Positions 16,457 through 26,692 are shown, numbered from the stretch's first letter. The stretch: 37,525 nucleotides of DNA from Bacillus coahuilensis m4-4 (GCF_000171615.1 NZ_ABFU01000006.3:1-37525), one strand, 5' to 3'. Notes: generated from the sequence alone by a model not told the origin. Program-made: numbers and translations.

Positions 16457-17972
16457 AATAGCTTGGCCTTTTGCAAAAGTTCAAAAAGCACAACTGCTAT
16501 GGATTGGTGAACCATTCCGATTTGATCATAAAATGATGATTAAAACTTATTTTCGCTCACAAGGCCGTACTGAAGGTATATTAATGGATTGGGGTACATT
16601 ACCAAGCCTAGCAATCCAGCATTTTTATACTGATGGCATCATAACGGCAAGTCAAGCCCCTGAGGGTGTACAAGAGATAGACATGACTATTTATCCTAAT
16701 AAAGTTAAATATCATGAACGACCTTGGTCTATTCAAGGAAGCAGTGATCCTGCAACTTCCCGTAGTTTCGTGTTCTCTTTCAATGGGAAGAATGTTTTTT
16801 TACCAGTCATTGAAGTTTTGCGTAGCATATTAGCTCCAAATGGCTTTCTTTTATATCGTCTGTTTGAATCGAATTCATTTCCTCAGTTTTTCACAGAAAC
16901 ATTCGAACCAAATAAAATTCATCTTAGTTTTTCATCGCAATATGAATTGAAATATACAAAGACAGCGTTTATATATCAATTAGTGTGGTTGCTGACGAAC
17001 CGTGATATACGACAAGTTTATGAAAATATAGCATTTAGGTGGTTGCAGGAAAAGGTTTTGAGATTCGAATGGACCTTCACACAGCCGATAACTATAAAAG
17101 CTCGTGTAAAGGAGAAGATTAATACGTATACAATATTACAAATTGTTAATGTGAAAAATAAAGATATTCCGTACAAGCATATTTCTATTTCACATCCAGA
17201 AATACAAGATCCAGAGAAATCCAATGAAGCGAAGAAGTACACTTATCGTTCTCTAAATAAACAGGGTGATGAAGACGGCTTTACATTAGATGAACAATTA
17301 GATGGTTCTACTGAAGACTTTGATCTCGTACAAATGAATCAGTTAAAACATGAATATACATTAGTTCCCAAAATTGAACGTATTAAAGGTAGCATTTCCA
17401 AGCAACGATCGAAGGAAGATGAAAACACAAAGAAATACTATATTAACACGAATTCTATCCGATCAACCGCAGATAGTGGTGGCCAACAAATCGTTAGAGG
17501 ATTAGAGCATCAAATGCTACATCAAATTCAAGCACAAGGTGAACTTCAAGATTTTATTAATGTACTAAAAGTACTTGAGCAATATCCGATAATAGGAACA
17601 ATACAAGTAATTATGGATGTGTTGCCAGATGGTCACGGTGAACGTAGATTTACGAAATTGAGTGATAATATGACTAAGCGGCGTTATGTAATTGCTCAAA
17701 TATTTTTGGGGAATGAAAAACAATTTAACATAATAGAAATTGAACGGGAAAACCGCTCTTTGTCGATGTTAATTTTATCATCGCTTGTAAAAAGAGATTG
17801 GAAAACTATTTATGATCCCCTGCTTACAAATCTTGTGAATGATAGTGGAACATGGACAAGTAAGTCATTAAAAAAGATTGAAGATCAGGGTATTACAGTA
17901 GTGAAAGCTAAACACATTTCTAAAGGGGTTCAGCATAGGGCAGAGGTTATATTGAGCAAGTTAGATTACTAG
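16437..17972 (+). CDS. tnsE: Tn7-type target-selection protein TnsE
   Basis: The 511-aa protein is the alternative target selector of Tn7, which directs insertion into replicating DNA such as conjugating plasmids through lagging-strand structures and the sliding clamp. Tn7 TnsE is 538 aa. The C-terminal region, including VIMDVLPDGHGERRF and the following FLGNEKQFNIIEIERENRS, carries the conserved TnsE domain; the N-terminal half is more variable. Its presence means the element had both a chromosomal parking pathway and a plasmid-spreading pathway. It is the last gene of the tns operon. Cargo starts about 155 bp later from its own promoter. Confidence 0.88.
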   Translation: MSKQQVKIAWPFAKVQKAQLLWIGEPFRFDHKMMIKTYFRSQGRTEGILMDWGTLPSLAIQHFYTDGIITASQAPEGVQEIDMTIYPNKVKYHERPWSIQGSSDPATSRSFVFSFNGKNVFLPVIEVLRSILAPNGFLLYRLFESNSFPQFFTETFEPNKIHLSFSSQYELKYTKTAFIYQLVWLLTNRDIRQVYENIAFRWLQEKVLRFEWTFTQPITIKARVKEKINTYTILQIVNVKNKDIPYKHISISHPEIQDPEKSNEAKKYTYRSLNKQGDEDGFTLDEQLDGSTEDFDLVQMNQLKHEYTLVPKIERIKGSISKQRSKEDENTKKYYINTNSIRSTADSGGQQIVRGLEHQMLHQIQAQGELQDFINVLKVLEQYPIIGTIQVIMDVLPDGHGERRFTKLSDNMTKRRYVIAQIFLGNEKQFNIIEIERENRSLSMLILSSLVKRDWKTIYDPLLTNLVNDSGTWTSKSLKKIEDQGITVVKAKHISKGVQHRAEVILSKLDY

Positions 17973-18041
17973 ACACTACCGCTTGATGAAATATTTTAAA
18001 AAATAAAATTGAAAAACTTCTGAGATAAAACAACATAGATT

Positions 18042-18111
18042 TAAGAGTATTTGAAAAACAATCGACTAATAAGAACGTATGTTCTATAATTGAAATTAAC
18101 AAATACTCTTA
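18042..18111. repeat. 12-bp perfect inverted repeat framing the SOS promoter
   Basis: TAAGAGTATTTG (18042-18053) and CAAATACTCTTA (18100-18111) are exact inverted copies, nearly concentric with the LexA box. The right arm abuts the AGGAGG ribosome binding site of mod. It could be a second operator or a read-through hairpin. Confidence 0.6.
18062..18090 (+). promoter_or_regulatory. Cargo promoter with an internal LexA (SOS) operator
   Basis: TCGACT (18062-18067), a 17-bp spacer and a perfect TATAAT (18085-18090) form a sigma-A promoter. The spacer contains AGAACGTATGTTCT (18072-18085). This fits the Gram-positive LexA/DinR box core GAAC-N4-GTTC, and the central RNRY pattern is respected. LexA bound here would block polymerase, so the restriction-modification and OLD/UvrD genes downstream should be induced by DNA damage. 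Confidence 0.75.
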
Positions 18112-18127
18112 TAGGAGGAATAGATAA

Positions 18128-20141
18128 ATGAATACAAATATAGATTTGAATGATAGCAATTTAGATTTTTTAGATAAAGAAGACTTATTGAAGATACTAA
18201 AAAACATGGTGAATGGAGGGGTATCCCTAAGCTTTTATGGAAAGCGAACAGCAGAAGAAATTTATAAAAAGGTAAGACCAAGAGTAACTCGAGTTAATAG
18301 AAAATTATGTGTAGGGACTGAAGAACAGCAGTCTAGAAATATAATTCTTGAGGGCGAAAATCTTCAGGGTATGGTCACCTTGTATAAATATAGAGAACAA
18401 GTAGATTTAATTTTGACAGATCCTCCGTATAATACTGGGCATTATTTCCGATATAATGATAAGTGGGATAGTGATCCAAATGACCCAGACTTAGGGACTT
18501 TAGTTTCTGAAGAAGATGGTTCTAAACATACAAAGTGGATGAAAGCAATGATGCCACGTCTTCATATGATGTGGAAAATGCTTAAACCAACTGGAGTTTT
18601 AGCCATATGTATTGATGATAATGAACTATTTCACTTAGGAATGATGATGAATGAAGTATTTGGTGAGGAAAATAGAATAGGGATAATTAACTGGCAAAAA
18701 TCTTATGCTCCCAAAAGTGATAGCAAACACATGTCTACCGGTACAGAATATGTACTAGTATATGCAAAAGATAAATCATTAGCCAAGACAGGACTACTAC
18801 CAAGGGAGAGTATGACTAATTCAAAGTATAAGAATCCAGATAAAGATCCTGAAGGGCTTTGGAGAAATGATAATGCTACTGTAGCAACAGTGGTTGAGAA
18901 AGATATTTATGCAATTCAATCACCTTTTACAGGAGCTTTACATTATCCTGGAGCGAGAGCTTGGTCCTTCCCAAAGAAAACAATGAAAGGATGGTTAGAA
19001 CAATGGGGCTCAAAGTATATTGAGAAGTCAATTGGAGATGGTAGGGTTAGTGCATTAGTAATAAAAGATGCCCCAATTCCAACTGTTCCTGAAGATAGAA
19101 ATTTAGAGAATAATCCAGTAGTTGAAAGTGAAGATGTATTACATTCACCAGTTATCCAATTATCAAGAGAAGTAGCAATGAATATCATGCAAAACAATGT
19201 TTGGCCAATATTATACTTCCCTAAAAATGGAAATGGTAGGCCTGCAATCAAAAGATACTTAAAAAATAGTTAAAAAGGGAAAAGTCCCTCTAACATATTG
19301 GGGGGATGATAATTATGATACGCCTTTCGAACTAGGAACTCAATCTTGGAATTATGAAGAATCTGGTCATAGTCAGACTGGTATAAATGAGCTCGATGAA
19401 GTAATAGGAAAGGGGCATAAGTTTCAAACTGTCAAACCCTTAAAGTTAATGAAAAAAATTATTCAACTATGGTGTCCTTCTGAAGGGTTGGTACTTGATC
19501 CTTATGCTGGTTCAGGAACAACTGGACATGCAGTATTGGAATTAAACCAAGAAACTGAGGCAAAAAGGAAATTTATTTTAATTGAACAAGGTAACTCTGA
19601 AAAAGGGGACAAATATGCTAGAAGTTTAACTCAAGAGAGAATACGTAGAGTAATAACTGGTGAACGTCCTAATCAGAATGGAGTTCTTGTTCAAAAACGC
19701 AAACCGATTAATAGTGGTTTTGAATTTAGAATCTTAACAAAACAGATTGATGCTAGCACTGTACTTACGATGAAAAAAGATGAATTAGTAGATTTGGTAA
19801 TTACATCCCATTGGGAAAATGAAAGAAGATCCAGTTCTAATTTGATAAGAATAGAAAATAATAAATGTCGCTATTTGGTAGGGAAAAATGATGACAACGA
19901 AGGCTATTTTATTATTTGGAATGGTGATGATCAGGTAGGGCAATTAGATTTAGAAACATATGGAACAATTATTGAAGAAGCTAAGAGAGAAAAATTAAAT
20001 GGTCCATACCATGTTTATGCAAGGTATGAAGTTTTTCAATCAAATAGTGTTAAGTTCTACAAAATACCAGATAAAATTCTAGCTCATTTAGGATTAAATG
20101 AAAATTGTGATCCATATAATGAGGCAGAAGGCGAGGAGTAA
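18128..20141 (+). pseudogene. Type III restriction-modification DNA methyltransferase (Mod), single frameshift
   Basis: Mod methylates adenine in the recognition site and provides sequence recognition for the Mod-Res complex. The first segment (18128-19273) has the catalytic DPPYNTG at residues 98-104. The second frame carries the SAM-binding motif LVLDPYAGSGTTGHAV. The TDPPY-before-FxGxG order is that of type III beta-class enzymes, with the target-recognition region between. The frame breaks at the six-A run 19261-19266; with five A the reading runs on as KRYLKIVKKGKVPLTYWGDD and gives 670 aa, a normal size. AGGAGG precedes the ATG. res follows after 3 bp. Confidence 0.85.
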
Positions 20142-20144
20142 AAA

Positions 20145-22449
20145 TTGAACCTTTTACCATTTCAGATAGAGGCATCAACTAAAATTGCAAATCGATTTGT
20201 TGAATATATGGTGGACCCACTTACAGTTACTAGAACTAAAATAGTACCATTTTATCAGAACCTGTCTTCAATTACGGGGAGTGGAAAAACGTTAATTCTT
20301 GCAGATGCAATCGAGCAAATAAGATGTCTACTTCCTGTGGAACCCATAGTACTTTGGCTTTCGAAAGGAAAAGTCGTTGTTTGGCAAACCTATGCCAATT
20401 TATCATCAGGTAAGTATTCAAATTTACTTGGAGGTTTTAATGTCAAACCCCTTCTAGATGCCAATAAGAGAGATATAGAATCACCAGATTCTGGATTACT
20501 CTTAGTAGCAACTGTAGGTAAATTTAATCAAAAAGATAAAGAACAAGGAGATAGAAAAATTTTCAGGGTACAGCTAGATAGTGCTGATGATTCTTTATGG
20601 AATTCATTAAAAGAACGAAAGAATACGAAAGGTATTAAAAGACCGTTAATAATAGTATACGATGAAGGGCATAACCTTTCTGATCAGCAAACTAATCTAT
20701 TGTTAGAACTGAATCCTGATGCTTTAATTGCAGCGAGTGCAACAATGAAAGTGCCACAGTCTTTATCAAATACTATTGATAGACTTAAGGCAGATAAAGG
20801 TTGGAAAGACGAAGACTTTATTACAAGTGTAAAAAGTTCAAGTGTTGTTGAATCAGGTTTGATAAAACAAAACTTGTTATTGGGAGGATATTTAACCCCA
20901 ATGGAAATTGCTATAGATGACATGGTGTCAAATATTGAAAAAGTTGAGCAACAGTGTCAAAAGCTTAATTTGAGTTTTAGACCAAAAGCGATTTATGTTA
21001 CTAATACCAATGTTATATCTGGTGTAGAAAAAGATGATATTAAAAAACCTTTTGATGATAGGAAAGCTAGGCCGATTGTAATATGGAAATATCTTGTTGA
21101 GCACAAAGGAGTTAATCCTTCTGATATAGCCGTGTATTGTAATTTGAAGTTCGATAAAAAATTCCCTTCTCCAGAAAATTTCCATCTTTTTTCAGGTGGT
21201 GATTCGGACTATGATGACTTTATATCTGGAAATTTTACTCATATCATATTTAATCAAACCTTACAGGAAGGATGGGACGATCCTTCAGTTTATTTTGCAT
21301 ATATTGATAAAGACATGGGGTCGCAAATACAAGTTACTCAGATTATTGGACGAGTACTAAGACAACCTGGTGCTACTCATTACGCATCTGAAGAGTTAAA
21401 TACTGCGCATTTTTTTATAAGGACTGATGAAAAAAATACTTTTGAAGAAGTATTACGAGAAGTTAAAGAGAAGATAACCGCAGATTCTCCTGAAATCAAT
21501 CTTACTTATTATAAAAAAGGTACTAGTCAAGATAATCCGATTCTTAAGCCTAAATGGAAATTGCAGGTTCCTGAAATATCAATTAACTCACAAAGTGCTC
21601 AAAAACCAATAAAAAGAAATAACTGATAGAATACAAGATTTCAGATATGATGCTGTTAATACAGTTGGAAAAGGTGGCCGAATTCAGGTTTTACAATCAA
21701 TAGGTATTGATAGTGATACCCAAGAGGAATGGATTGAAGTGGACCACAGTAACCGTGTATCCGCAAGATGGGTATTCATAAGAGAAGCCCAAAAAACGTA
21801 TGGAAAAGCTGTAAATCTATGTGATATTGAAGATCCGAAATTAGATGCCTTAGTAGAGTATAGCAGTAATGCAGCAGAGCATCTAAGAGAATCAGCAAAT
21901 AAGGTTGTTGAAACATATATTGATTATTCTAGTGTGATGCAAAATAACTATAATTTACTAGAAGTATCTTCTATTCCAATAAACCAAGGGGAAATGATTA
22001 GATATAGAAACTCAGTACATGAAGGATATAGTGGTCTAAATAATTTAGAAAAAACATTCGCTAAAGCTATAGATAACTGTGGGTTAAAGTGGCTTAGAAA
22101 CCCATCCAGGGGTTATTTTGAAATACCATTGCTTGATTTAGCAAGAAATAATAATTTTAATCCTGATTTTATTGTGTGGAGTGAAAATTCAATTATTGCT
22201 ATAGATACAAAAGGAGATCATTTGATTTCTCAAGATTCAGCTACCAAACTTTTTCATCTTGACTCAATTGGACCTGGAAAACCAGTCAAGATTCGCCTTG
22301 TAACTGAAGGTAAATGGGATGATGAAAGAACCAAACGTGGTAAGCAAGGCTATACTGTTTGGTTTTTGAATAATGGCAAGGTAAAGCCTATGTGGTGCAA
22401 AGATGTGGAAAGTGCTGTTTCGGTTTGTATAGAAAGTGAATTAAAGTAA
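20145..22449 (+). pseudogene. Type III restriction enzyme helicase-nuclease subunit (Res), single frameshift
   Basis: Res is the ATP-dependent translocase and nuclease partner of Mod. Superfamily 2 helicase motifs are clear: SSITGSGKT (Walker A), VYDEGHNL (DEAH-like), AASATMKVP and QIIGRVLRQP. The C-terminal part, in another frame, has a PD-(D/E)xK nuclease signature (NPDFIVW, then AIDTKGDH). The break is at the five-A run 21611-21615; with four A the frame reads through KEITDRIQDFRYDAVN and gives about 767 aa. Start TTG at 20145 follows GAGGAG. As read, the nuclease half would not be translated from this start. Confidence 0.85.
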
Positions 22450-22513
22450 AACTATTCAATGATCATTGTAAATATTCATTTAAATGGATCGATTAAAAAA
22501 GGGGAAATACATT

Positions 22514-24401
22514 TTGGGGATAAGAATAAAAGAACTAAGGATAAGAAATTTCAGATCTTATAAATCTGCAGATATTGATCTCTCAGACAATTGTGTTTTA
22601 ATCGGTGCAAATAATGTTGGAAAGACTACTTTGTTACAGGCGATTCAAGTAGCTTTTGTAAGGGGTACAAGGGTAGGTAGTGATGATATTTATATTAATA
22701 ATGGTGAATCCTTACCTAAAGATAGAAAAGCGATTATCGATTTACTTATAGTTCCAACAGATGAACAAAATAATGAGGTAATGGAGTTTGAAGATAAATG
22801 GTTTGAGCACTTCGGTGATTTAAGAAGTGAAAATCCAACTGATTTAGGCCAATTTTTTGCAATGAGGACTGTTATAGCATTCGATATTGTTAAAGGAGAA
22901 TATCAGGTAGAAAAAAAGGCATTAATCGAATGGCCTAAAACAGAAGAGGTTGAGTCTTATTCAAAGTATAATAGGAATCGAATAACGGATCGCGTTTTAC
23001 AGTCTATCCCCATTTTTTACATGGATGCAAAAAGAGATATAGCGAGTGAAATGAAAGATAGATATTCATATTGGGGTAAACTAGTTAAAGATGTAGGTTT
23101 AGATGAAGGAGAAATTGAAAAAATTGAGGGCGTTCTTGATGAAATAAACGACACAATTATAGAACGTAGCTCTGTATTAAACCATTTGACAAAATATCTC
23201 AGTAAGATTTCCAAAACCGTCAATACAAAAGAGGAGAGTATCAAGATAAATCCTGTATCAAGAAAGATTAGGGATTTAAATAGAGGTATTGATATTACCT
23301 TTAAAGATCAAGATTCTGAAAGCTTCCCAATTTCTAATCATGGTATGGGAACTAGAAGTTGGATCACTTTTTTGACATTAGTGGCATATATAGCATGGAA
23401 AAATAAACAAATGAAAGATGAAGAAATTCCTTATCATCCATTAATTTTACTTGAAGAACCGGAAGCTCACTTACACCCGCAGGCACAGAGAAAAATATTT
23501 AATCAAATAAATGGGATTGCAGGGCAGAAAATTGTAAGTACACACTCCCCTATGATTGTTGGACAAGTAGATATCGATGATATAAGACATATATCCAAGG
23601 AAGAGGGGATGTCTAAAATTAATTATGTAGACACTACAGAATTGGATTACGAAGAAATAAGAAAAATTCGTCAAGAAATATTTAAAACAAGAGGAGACTT
23701 ATTGTTTGCCAACGCAATAATATTATGCGAAGGGGAAACAGAAGAGCAAGCGTTGCCTGTATTCTTTAAAGAATATTTTGAATGTGAAACTTTTGAGGCA
23801 GGAATAAATGTTATCAGTGTAGGAGGAAAAGGGAAATATAAACCTTTTTTGAGAATTGCAAAAGATTTTAATATCAATTTTTATCTTTTGAGTGATGGTG
23901 AGAAAGAGACAATAAAAAAGGTACAAAAAGGATATAAAAAAGATATTTGGTGAAGAAAAGCAAGTGGAAGAATATAACAATATTAAGTTTTTACCAAATG
24001 AGTGTGATTTTGAAATGTATTTGCTTAATGAAGGATTCGATAGAGAACTTAATATTGCTATGCAGAATGTTCTTGGGGAAGATTATTTAGATACGTATAT
24101 AAAAAAGAAAGACCATACAAGTAAAGGAAGGGAACGAACTCCCGACATTTGTGATTCTTGTAACCAAAATATATATTTAGATATTTATAGAGATTATAGT
24201 GGTGATGAGGGTGAAAAGGAAGCACTACTTGATTGTATACATAATAATAAGACTGCTTACTCATCGGTTATTGCCGACATCATCATTAATCAAAGAACCG
24301 ATGATAAAATACCAAAAATAATTAGTACTTTATTTAAAGAAATTAATAAAGATTTAAAAATTAATGATGAAGTAAAAGATACAGAGGGGGTGACTGTATA
24401 A
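22514..24401 (+). pseudogene. OLD-family ATPase-TOPRIM nuclease (GajA-like), single frameshift
   Basis: The protein has an SMC/ABC-like ATPase (Walker A GANNVGKT just after the start, Walker B LLEEPEAHLHP, switch STHSPM) followed by a TOPRIM nuclease domain (ILCEGETEEQALP, then LLSDGEKE). A class 2 OLD nuclease next to a UvrD-like helicase is the Gabija arrangement, in which GajA nicks phage DNA when nucleotides are depleted. The frame breaks at the six-A run 23936-23941; with five A it reads on as KKIFGEEKQVEEYNNIKFLP and gives 628 aa, somewhat longer than the best-known GajA. I prefer the TTG at 22514 (MGIRIKELRIRNF) behind AAAGGGG; an ATG at 22484 in the same frame lacks a ribosome binding site. 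Confidence 0.8.
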
Positions 24402-26295
24402 TGGCATTTCCACTTACGGAAAGTCAATTAAAAATAGTTAATCACGTTGATGGAGCGCTTTTAGTCATAGCAGGTCCAGGTAGTGGAAAAACAAGGGTGC
24501 TTACAGAAAGAATAATAAATCTGCTGCACTTGAATAAAAAAAGAATACTTGCATTAACTTTTAGTAATAAAGCAGCTGAAGAAATTTCAGAAAGAATTGA
24601 GCAAAATTTAACAGAAGATGTTTTTGAAGATGTATTTGTTGGAACTATACATAGTTTTTGTCTTGATGTAGTAATGAATAGAGGCAATTTAATAGGATTA
24701 CCTTCTGGGATGGTACTTTTTGAATCTGAAGCAGACAAAATGGCAATTCTAAAGAGAGTTTTCTCTGAAATACCAGAGGTGAAAAATCAATTTTTAGGTA
24801 CAAGCGACAAAGGTAAGATATTAAAAAATTGTTTATCACAGATTAGTCATTATAAACAAAAATTTATCTCACCGGAAGTATTAATGGATTCTAATAATGA
24901 AAATGAGATAAAGTTTGCAAGAGTATTTGAAGCATATAATAATATGATGTTATCTCAAAGGGTACTTGATTTTGACGATATCCTTTTTTATGCATATAGG
25001 ATTTTTTCTGAGAGGCCACAAATAGCGAGTTCTTATACAAGACTGTATAAATATATATTTGTTGATGAAGCTCAAGATTTAAATGCTGCACAATATAAAG
25101 TAATAAGGGCTCTGTGTAATGGTTTTCCAACATTATGATGGTAGGGGATCCCGCGCAGTCAATATATGGATTTAATGGCTCTGAAAGTGAGTATATGACC
25201 ACAATTTTTAAGGAGGATTTTAATCCTATTGAACATAAATTAATAGAGAATTTCCGTTCTACAAAAAAAATTATTGAAGCAGCCAAAAAAAATTACAAAA
25301 AGATACAGATAGTAGTGCAGTTTATCCACTAGAAGGAGAATTATTGGCCCAATGTTTCGAAAACGAGAATCAAGAAGCAGATTGGATAGTTAAAAAAATA
25401 AAAAACTTAAATAAGAAATGGAAGCCAATGGATCGAAGATGTAAGCTATGAAAAGATCGCTATTATTGCAAGGAACCGATATGTTTTGTCAAAAGTTCAT
25501 GAGAAGTTAGAAAACGAAAAAATACCTTACAATTATGGTCCGTCGTCAAGAAGTGTAGAAAGTGAATCTATAGCAATTAAAATATTTGAAGCAGGGATAA
25601 GAGTCATTATTAATCCATTTGATAATGTCCATTTTAATCAAATTCTGAGTCTGTTAAATTATAAAGATAAATCTGGTAATAGGTCAGAACAAAAGAATTA
25701 TTTAGAGATGTTGTCTAGCATAAGTGACAGCACAATAGATGAAGAGTATGTAAAATATTTTAAACCTATCCAACAAGCATGGAAAGTGTTAATTGAAGAC
25801 GAAGAAAATTTTTCAAAGGCTTTAAAAATATTAAGTGAAAGCCTTGTTTCAGCCGAAATGTATAACCTAGATGATAATGTTGAAAATGAACAATATTTAA
25901 TTCAGAAGGATATTGATATGTGGAAAGAACAATGGAAAAAATATTGTAGTCAATCTGTGGCAGGGCAGAGATCTTTATCTCATTTTAGAAATCAAGTATC
26001 TCTTGGAAGGACTCAGACACATAATAATTCGGGCATTTCACTATTGACAGTCCATATGTCAAAGGGTTTAGAATACGAAGTAGTTTTTTTAATAGGTCTA
26101 AATGAAGGTACCTTTCCTGACTATAGAGCTAGAAGTACCAAAGAATACAATGAAGAACTCAATAATATGTTCGTTGCTTTAACTAGAGCGAAAAGAATAT
26201 GTTATCTCTCATATCCTCAATATAAACTTATGCCTTGGGGAGATATGAAATACCAAAATCCATCCAGGTTCATTAAAATGATAGGCTTAGATTAA
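24401..26295 (+). pseudogene. UvrD-like superfamily 1 helicase (GajB-like), three frameshifts
   Basis: Partner of the OLD-family gene, overlapping its stop codon by one base. Helicase motifs appear in order across the broken frames: AGPGSGKTRVLTERI, LTFSNKAAEEI, FVDEAQDLN, VGDPAQSIYGFNG, ENFRSTKK, LLTVHMSKGLEYEVVFLIGL and FVALTRAKR. Breaks lie at about 25135 (one A missing), in the eight-A run 25285-25292 (one A missing) and at about 25421-25426 (one base extra). Undoing them gives 631 aa of continuous UvrD-like sequence. GajB proteins are UvrD-like, but the well-known one is shorter, so Gabija-like is safer than Gabija. It is the most damaged gene here. Confidence 0.8.
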
Positions 26296-26304
26296 GGCTT
26301 TTAA

Positions 26305-26446
26305 TAATGATTAAACTTTTTTATAAAACCGAAACTTAAATCTTGTAGAGAAGAATCCATTTTGATCAATCTTTTTTTTAAAATGGATTCTTCTTATTTA
26401 TCATAAAATACAGGTTTGTGAGGTGTTTTTGATCAAACTTTATTTC
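26305..26446 (-). repeat. Element 1 left end: three spaced TnsB-binding sites
   Basis: Read inward from 26455 on the minus strand, three 20-bp sites occur at 26446-26427 (GAAATAAAGTTTGATCAAAA), 26379-26360 (A-run, then GATTGATCAAAA) and 26324-26305. All resemble the right-end repeat in the AAAGWTTG part. The orientation is inverted relative to the right end, and the wide spacing matches the left end of Tn7. Confidence 0.8.
26349..26394. terminator. 15-bp hairpin at the left end of element 1
   Basis: AGAAGAATCCATTTT (26349-26363) pairs perfectly with 26380-26394 around a 16-base loop that holds most of the middle TnsB site. It may terminate the cargo transcript (the T run is partly in the loop) or mark the end for the transposase. 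Confidence 0.55.
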
Positions 26447-26470
26447 AAAGCAACATCTAATTGTTCAAGT

Positions 26471-26550
26471 ACATTAAAGATGTATAGTGAACATTATAGA
26501 TGTATAGTAGACATTAAAGTTGTATAGTGAACATTAAAGGTTTATAGTAA
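26471..26550 (+). repeat. Element 2 right end: four tandem 20-bp TnsB-type sites
   Basis: The repeats are 26471-26490, 26491-26510, 26511-26530 and 26531-26550, with a consensus ACATTAAAGWTGTATAGTGA. They abut without gaps and start nine bases inside the TGT terminus. They share AAAGWTGTA with element 1 but differ in the outer bases. They are also close to the E. coli Tn7 right-end site pattern (ACAATAAAGTCTTAAACTGA). Confidence 0.85.
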
Positions 26551-26572
26551 ATCGGACCAAATTTGTTCAAAT

Positions 26573-26600
26573 CCCTATCCATTTGGATAGGGGTTTTTTT
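26573..26600 (+). terminator. Strong terminator just inside element 2's right end
   Basis: CCCTATCC (26573-26580) pairs perfectly with GGATAGGG (26585-26592) around ATTT, followed by seven T. It would stop transcription entering from the left. It occupies the same place as the hairpin inside element 1's right end. Confidence 0.9.
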
Positions 26601-26692
26601 CTTTGATTTTCAATTCAGAATTTATTTTCTAAATCTGTTTTTACCTTCCACCTTTGAATATTTAAATATCTATATAGGCGTTGTAAATAATC

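Larger units (their letters stand above)
9717..26455 (+). mobile_element. Element 1: complete Tn7-type transposon (tnsABCDE plus defence cargo)
   Basis: The element begins with TGTAGATTT at 9717 and ends with ACA at 26453-26455 (TGTTGCTTT when read inward from that end), flanked by TCTAA on both sides. The right end lies next to glmS, as in Tn7. It has four abutting 20-bp sites, and the left end has three spaced sites in inverted orientation. All five Tn7 genes are present in the standard order and direction. The cargo is a type III restriction-modification pair and an OLD/UvrD pair. Length is 16,739 bp. Boundaries come from the termini, the duplication and the position relative to glmS, all of which agree. 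Confidence 0.92.

Noticed and set aside
19449..20141. A separate small methyltransferase gene starting at 19449
   Set aside because: The frame is open further upstream and continues Mod across a one-A shift. It carries the second half of the Mod motifs.
9717..26455. CRISPR-associated transposon
   Set aside because: tnsD and tnsE are full length and of classical Tn7 type, and no Cas protein or CRISPR array is present.
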